From positions 1-7,609 of the forward strand of contig JAEUMA010000689.1 in NCBI GenBank assembly GCA_016793565.1: a DNA stretch of 7,609 bases. Reading direction: 5' to 3'. Source of the DNA: Rhizobiaceae bacterium. GTDB taxonomy: Bacteria; Pseudomonadota; Alphaproteobacteria; Rhizobiales; Rhizobiaceae. Positions within the stretch are counted from its first letter, which is position 1, and each line of letters opens with the position of its first letter. Shown piece after piece: positions 5,913 through 7,609 of the stretch. A model generated the notes under the pieces. That model saw only the letters and a program-made list of their open reading frames with translations. It was not told where the DNA came from and ran no database searches. A program made the translations under genes and the position numbers.

Positions 5913-6313
5913 TCGAAGAAGTACCGCGTGATCCAAAATCCGCCGGTCGCGGCGATCGCAGTGAGCAGAGAACCCCAGCCCAGATCCGCGATGGTGATCA
6001 CCGCGGGCCAGCCCTTGATCGTCGCATGGTTTGTCAGATCGTAGGTGGCGTAGGCGAAGAAGCCGAACAGCGCGCCGTAACCGGCCGCGGTGGTCCATTT
6101 CCCGCCGGCCAGCGCCGGCGTAATGGCGAAGATCACGATGCCGGCGACATAGACGAGATAGAACAGCACTGCCGGCGCGGGATTCACGGTGGGCGCCAGC
6201 ACGTCCGCCAGATAAGCGCGGTAGAGGCGCTGCGACATCGTGGTCAGCCACACCGCGTCGATAGCGAGAAAGATGACCAGTGTCGCTCCATAAGCGACAA
6301 CATAGCGAAGCAT
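5909..6313 (-). CDS. DUF2177 family membrane protein
   Basis: 134-residue, four-helix membrane protein (about 3-24, 48-68, 76-93, 108-126). The DUF2177 signature is clear: LAIDAVWL (16-23) in helix 1 and GFFAYATYDLTNHATIKGWP (84-103), then an ITIADLGWGS block (106-115). The function is unknown. DUF2177 genes are, from memory, regular companions of RpoE-ChrR loci. The SD GGGAGG lies 7 nt before the ATG, within a 12-bp block identical to that upstream of the DUF2147 gene. It follows DUF2147 on the same strand after a 103-nt gap, so it may be read from the sigma-E-type promoter at 6818-6847. No convincing promoter of its own is visible. Its TAA overlaps the TAG of the converging operon. Confidence 0.92.
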   Translation of the reverse strand: MLRYVVAYGATLVIFLAIDAVWLTTMSQRLYRAYLADVLAPTVNPAPAVLFYLVYVAGIVIFAITPALAGGKWTTAAGYGALFGFFAYATYDLTNHATIKGWPAVITIADLGWGSLLTAIAATGGFWITRYFFD

Positions 6314-6416
6314 AAGCGATCCTCCCGTTACCCCGCCACCGGCGTACTGCCAGAAAGCGGGAAGCGGCTACCGGCAAAAGGCATGCGTGAGATCAAGGAC
6401 TAAAGCCAAAGCCCGT

Positions 6417-6791
6417 TCAGTCTGCCGGTGTCCAGTTGACGTTCTTGCAGAGGAGGCCGCCGACCACGCATCCGCGCGTCGTCAACTTGTTGGCGCTCAC
6501 CTGCATCGTCATCGAATAGGTCAGACCCCGCTTCGGATCATAGGCGGTGCCGCTGAGCTTGCTGTCCGAGACGGGCTTGAGCGTCATGATCAGCCGGTCG
6601 CCGACCGCTTCGCCGCCGCTGGTGTCGCCGATCCACAGATTGGTGGCGCACAGCTTGTCGCCGCACGGCGCGATCATGACCCGCGCATTGCCGTCGTTAC
6701 GCAGCCACACGCCGCGCGCATCGGACACGGCGTTGGCAAGAGCCGGGTGCGCGAGCAGCACCGCTGCCACAAACAGAATAGTCCGCTTCAT
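6417..6791 (-). CDS. DUF2147 family exported protein
   Basis: 124 residues. A Sec signal peptide is evident (MKRTILFVAAVLLAHPALA, 1-19, cleavage probably after Ala19), so the mature protein of about 105 residues is periplasmic. The family signature is present: GVWLRNDGNARVMIAPCGDKLC (27-48), LSGTAYDPKRGLTYSMTM (79-96) and TTRGCVVGGLLCKNVNW (104-120). Four cysteines (43, 48, 108, 115) in two close pairs suggest disulfides in a small beta-barrel. The biochemical role is unknown. The start is set by the SD GGAGG 8 nt upstream (6804-6800). A longer in-frame reading would begin at a GTG inside the promoter -35 and cannot be expressed from it. The sigma-E-type promoter just upstream implies induction with the rpoE operon, making this a possible envelope component of the oxidant response. 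Confidence 0.92.
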   Translation of the reverse strand: MKRTILFVAAVLLAHPALANAVSDARGVWLRNDGNARVMIAPCGDKLCATNLWIGDTSGGEAVGDRLIMTLKPVSDSKLSGTAYDPKRGLTYSMTMQVSANKLTTRGCVVGGLLCKNVNWTPAD

Positions 6792-6817
6792 CAGGCGATC
6801 CTCCCGCGAGTTTCGCC

Positions 6818-6847
6818 TTTCTACGCAGCGCCTGCGCTCCAGGATCA
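6818..6847 (-). promoter_or_regulatory. Sigma-E (ECF11)-type promoter for the DUF2147 gene
   Basis: Read on the minus strand: -35 TGATCC (6847-6842), an 18-nt spacer ending in GCTGCG, and -10 TAGAAA (6823-6818). The last 12 bases (GCTGCGTAGAAA) and the first 9 (CGGTGATCC) match the flavoprotein promoter exactly. A start near 6811 gives a compact leader of about 20 nt carrying the SD. The identity in sequence and spacing makes chance occurrence unlikely. Confidence 0.8.
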
Positions 6848-6907
6848 CCGTTCGGCGTAAAACCTATCGACGGCACCGGAACGATCGGCAGCCTATGAAC
6901 GAATCCG

Positions 6908-6920
6908 GCCGCCAGGCGGC
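6908..6920 (-). terminator. Possible weak hairpin after the sugar isomerase gene
   Basis: GCCGCC-A-GGCGGC lies immediately after the stop codon; in practice this is a 5-bp GC stem with a 3-nt loop. No T-run follows on the minus strand, so it is a poor intrinsic terminator. It would nevertheless separate the isomerase from the DUF2147 promoter. Confidence 0.25.
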
Positions 6921-6921
6921 G

Positions 6922-7609
6922 TCAGTCCCGGAGGCGGGCGATACCGGCCTTCATGTCTGCCAGCACAACCTCGTCCGGCTCCTCGAACGGATAGATGATC
7001 TCGAGGAAATAGGTCTGCGTGGTCAGCTTGCGGCGCTGCCAGAAATCCTCCAGCAGGTCGCGCGTGATGATGCCGTCGCGTGTAAAGCTCCAATGGCGAT
7101 CGTAGAGGCCGTCGGTCTGCTGGATGTGGAAAGAATCGATGTAGGAGCCGACCACGTCCATCCAGTGGTCCATATTGGCCTGCTCACCGAACAACGGCGT
7201 GAAGATGGCGTGGCCCCAGTCGACCAGCAGCCGGACCGGAACGTCGGTCTGGCCGTCGAGATCCTTCATCAGCCGCAGAGCGTCCGCGGCCGAGGACGGA
7301 AACTCCGTCTTCAGCGGTACCGGCTCGATCATGATGCTCGAAAGCCCGGCGCGCTTGGCATGACGCGTGCAGTCGACCAGCGCCTCCAGCCCGAGCTTGT
7401 AGATCTCCTCCCGCCGCGCGGGGTTGACCGCGTCGTCGGCGGCGTAGGAACCGAAAGGCATTCCGGCCGCGCGGACACCCATGGCGGCGGTAAGGTCGAT
7501 GGCGCGTGTGAGATGTTCCTTGCCCAGCGCCCGCAGTTCGGGCGTCGGCGCCAGGAAATGGTTGTAGCTGTAGGAAGCGACGCCGCCGAAGGCACTGTCC
7601 ACCGTGATG
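6922..7609 (-). CDS. Sugar-phosphate isomerase/epimerase, TIM barrel (partial, 5' end beyond right edge)
   Basis: The frame is open from the right edge (the codons before the GTG at 7602 are also open) to a TGA at 6922-6924; about 229 residues are visible and the N-terminus is missing. The protein belongs to the AP-endonuclease-2/xylose-isomerase-like TIM-barrel family. Counting from the GTG codon at 7602, the four expected metal ligands are all present: Glu93 (SIMIEPVP), Asp128 (LLVDWGHA), His159 (DSFHIQQTDG) and Glu201 (TYFLEIIYPFE). Their spacing is like that of D-tagatose 3-epimerase and L-rhamnose or tetrulose-phosphate epimerases. An erythritol-pathway EryC/LerI-type epimerase (D-erythrulose 1-phosphate) is one possibility, but I cannot confirm it without the rest of the locus. 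It reads toward the DUF2147 gene, yet a promoter lies between them, so it is probably the end of a separate carbohydrate operon. Confidence 0.87.
   Translation of the reverse strand, partial: ITVDSAFGGVASYSYNHFLAPTPELRALGKEHLTRAIDLTAAMGVRAAGMPFGSYAADDAVNPARREEIYKLGLEALVDCTRHAKRAGLSSIMIEPVPLKTEFPSSAADALRLMKDLDGQTDVPVRLLVDWGHAIFTPLFGEQANMDHWMDVVGSYIDSFHIQQTDGLYDRHWSFTRDGIITRDLLEDFWQRRKLTTQTYFLEIIYPFEEPDEVVLADMKAGIARLRD

Noticed and set aside
5900..5934. A GGATCA...TGATCC pair straddling the convergent stops, resembling the divergent promoter core
   Set aside because: No TA-containing -10 lies 16-19 nt beyond either hexamer, and both fall in codons of the membrane-protein genes. It could at most form a weak 6-bp stem with a 23-nt loop.
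6365..6395. TGATCT with TAGCCG 19 nt away, upstream of DUF2177 on the minus strand
   Set aside because: The -35 has a mismatch, the spacer is 19 instead of 18, TGCG is absent and the -10 is poor, so I do not call it a sigma-E promoter.
1..7609. Mobile elements, CRISPR arrays, tRNAs, phage or toxin-antitoxin genes
   Set aside because: No transposase, integrase, repeat array or tRNA-like sequence was found. Composition and gene spacing look uniform, as in an ordinary chromosomal region.

Overview
The window looks like the chromosome of a GC-rich alphaproteobacterium, probably of the Rhizobiales (Mesorhizobium-like). This rests on the RpoE-ChrR pair, the dense coding with 1-4 nt gene overlaps, and the DUF1295, DUF2177 and DUF2147 companions. 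I see no mobile element, CRISPR array, tRNA or rRNA. No gap without a gene exceeds about 200 bp.

Region 1-2045 (minus strand) is a two-gene unit. A flavin-dependent amine-oxidase-like protein (696-2045) is followed, with a 1-nt overlap, by a DUF1365 protein that runs off the left edge (1-696). Region 2046-2247 is a divergent control region with two face-away promoters of the ECF sigma-E type. Region 2248-5912 (plus strand) is a five-gene operon: rpoE (group ECF11 sigma factor), chrR (zinc anti-sigma factor), a DUF1295 membrane protein, a SAM-dependent methyltransferase of the cyclopropane-fatty-acid-synthase/coclaurine N-methyltransferase type, and a six-helix membrane protein I do not recognise. 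Its stop codon overlaps the stop of a convergent DUF2177 membrane protein (5909-6313). Upstream of that, on the minus strand, is a secreted DUF2147 protein (6417-6791). The right edge holds most of a TIM-barrel sugar-phosphate isomerase/epimerase (6922-7609, 5' end missing), which seems unrelated to the rest.

The unifying idea is a singlet-oxygen or organic-peroxide response. In Rhodobacter sphaeroides, ChrR holds RpoE inactive until singlet oxygen appears. RpoE then drives its own operon and genes for modifying unsaturated membrane lipids, including those for furan fatty acids. Here the sigma/anti-sigma pair sits directly beside a flavoprotein, a SAM methylase, DUF1365 and DUF1295, which fits an inducible pathway that alters phospholipid acyl chains.

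The strongest sequence-level result is that three promoters in the window share one architecture, TGATCC-N14-TGCGTA followed by GAAA or ACAA. Two lie back to back between the flavoprotein gene and rpoE. The third lies about 4 kb away in front of the DUF2147 gene, linking that gene (and perhaps DUF2177 behind it) to the same regulon.
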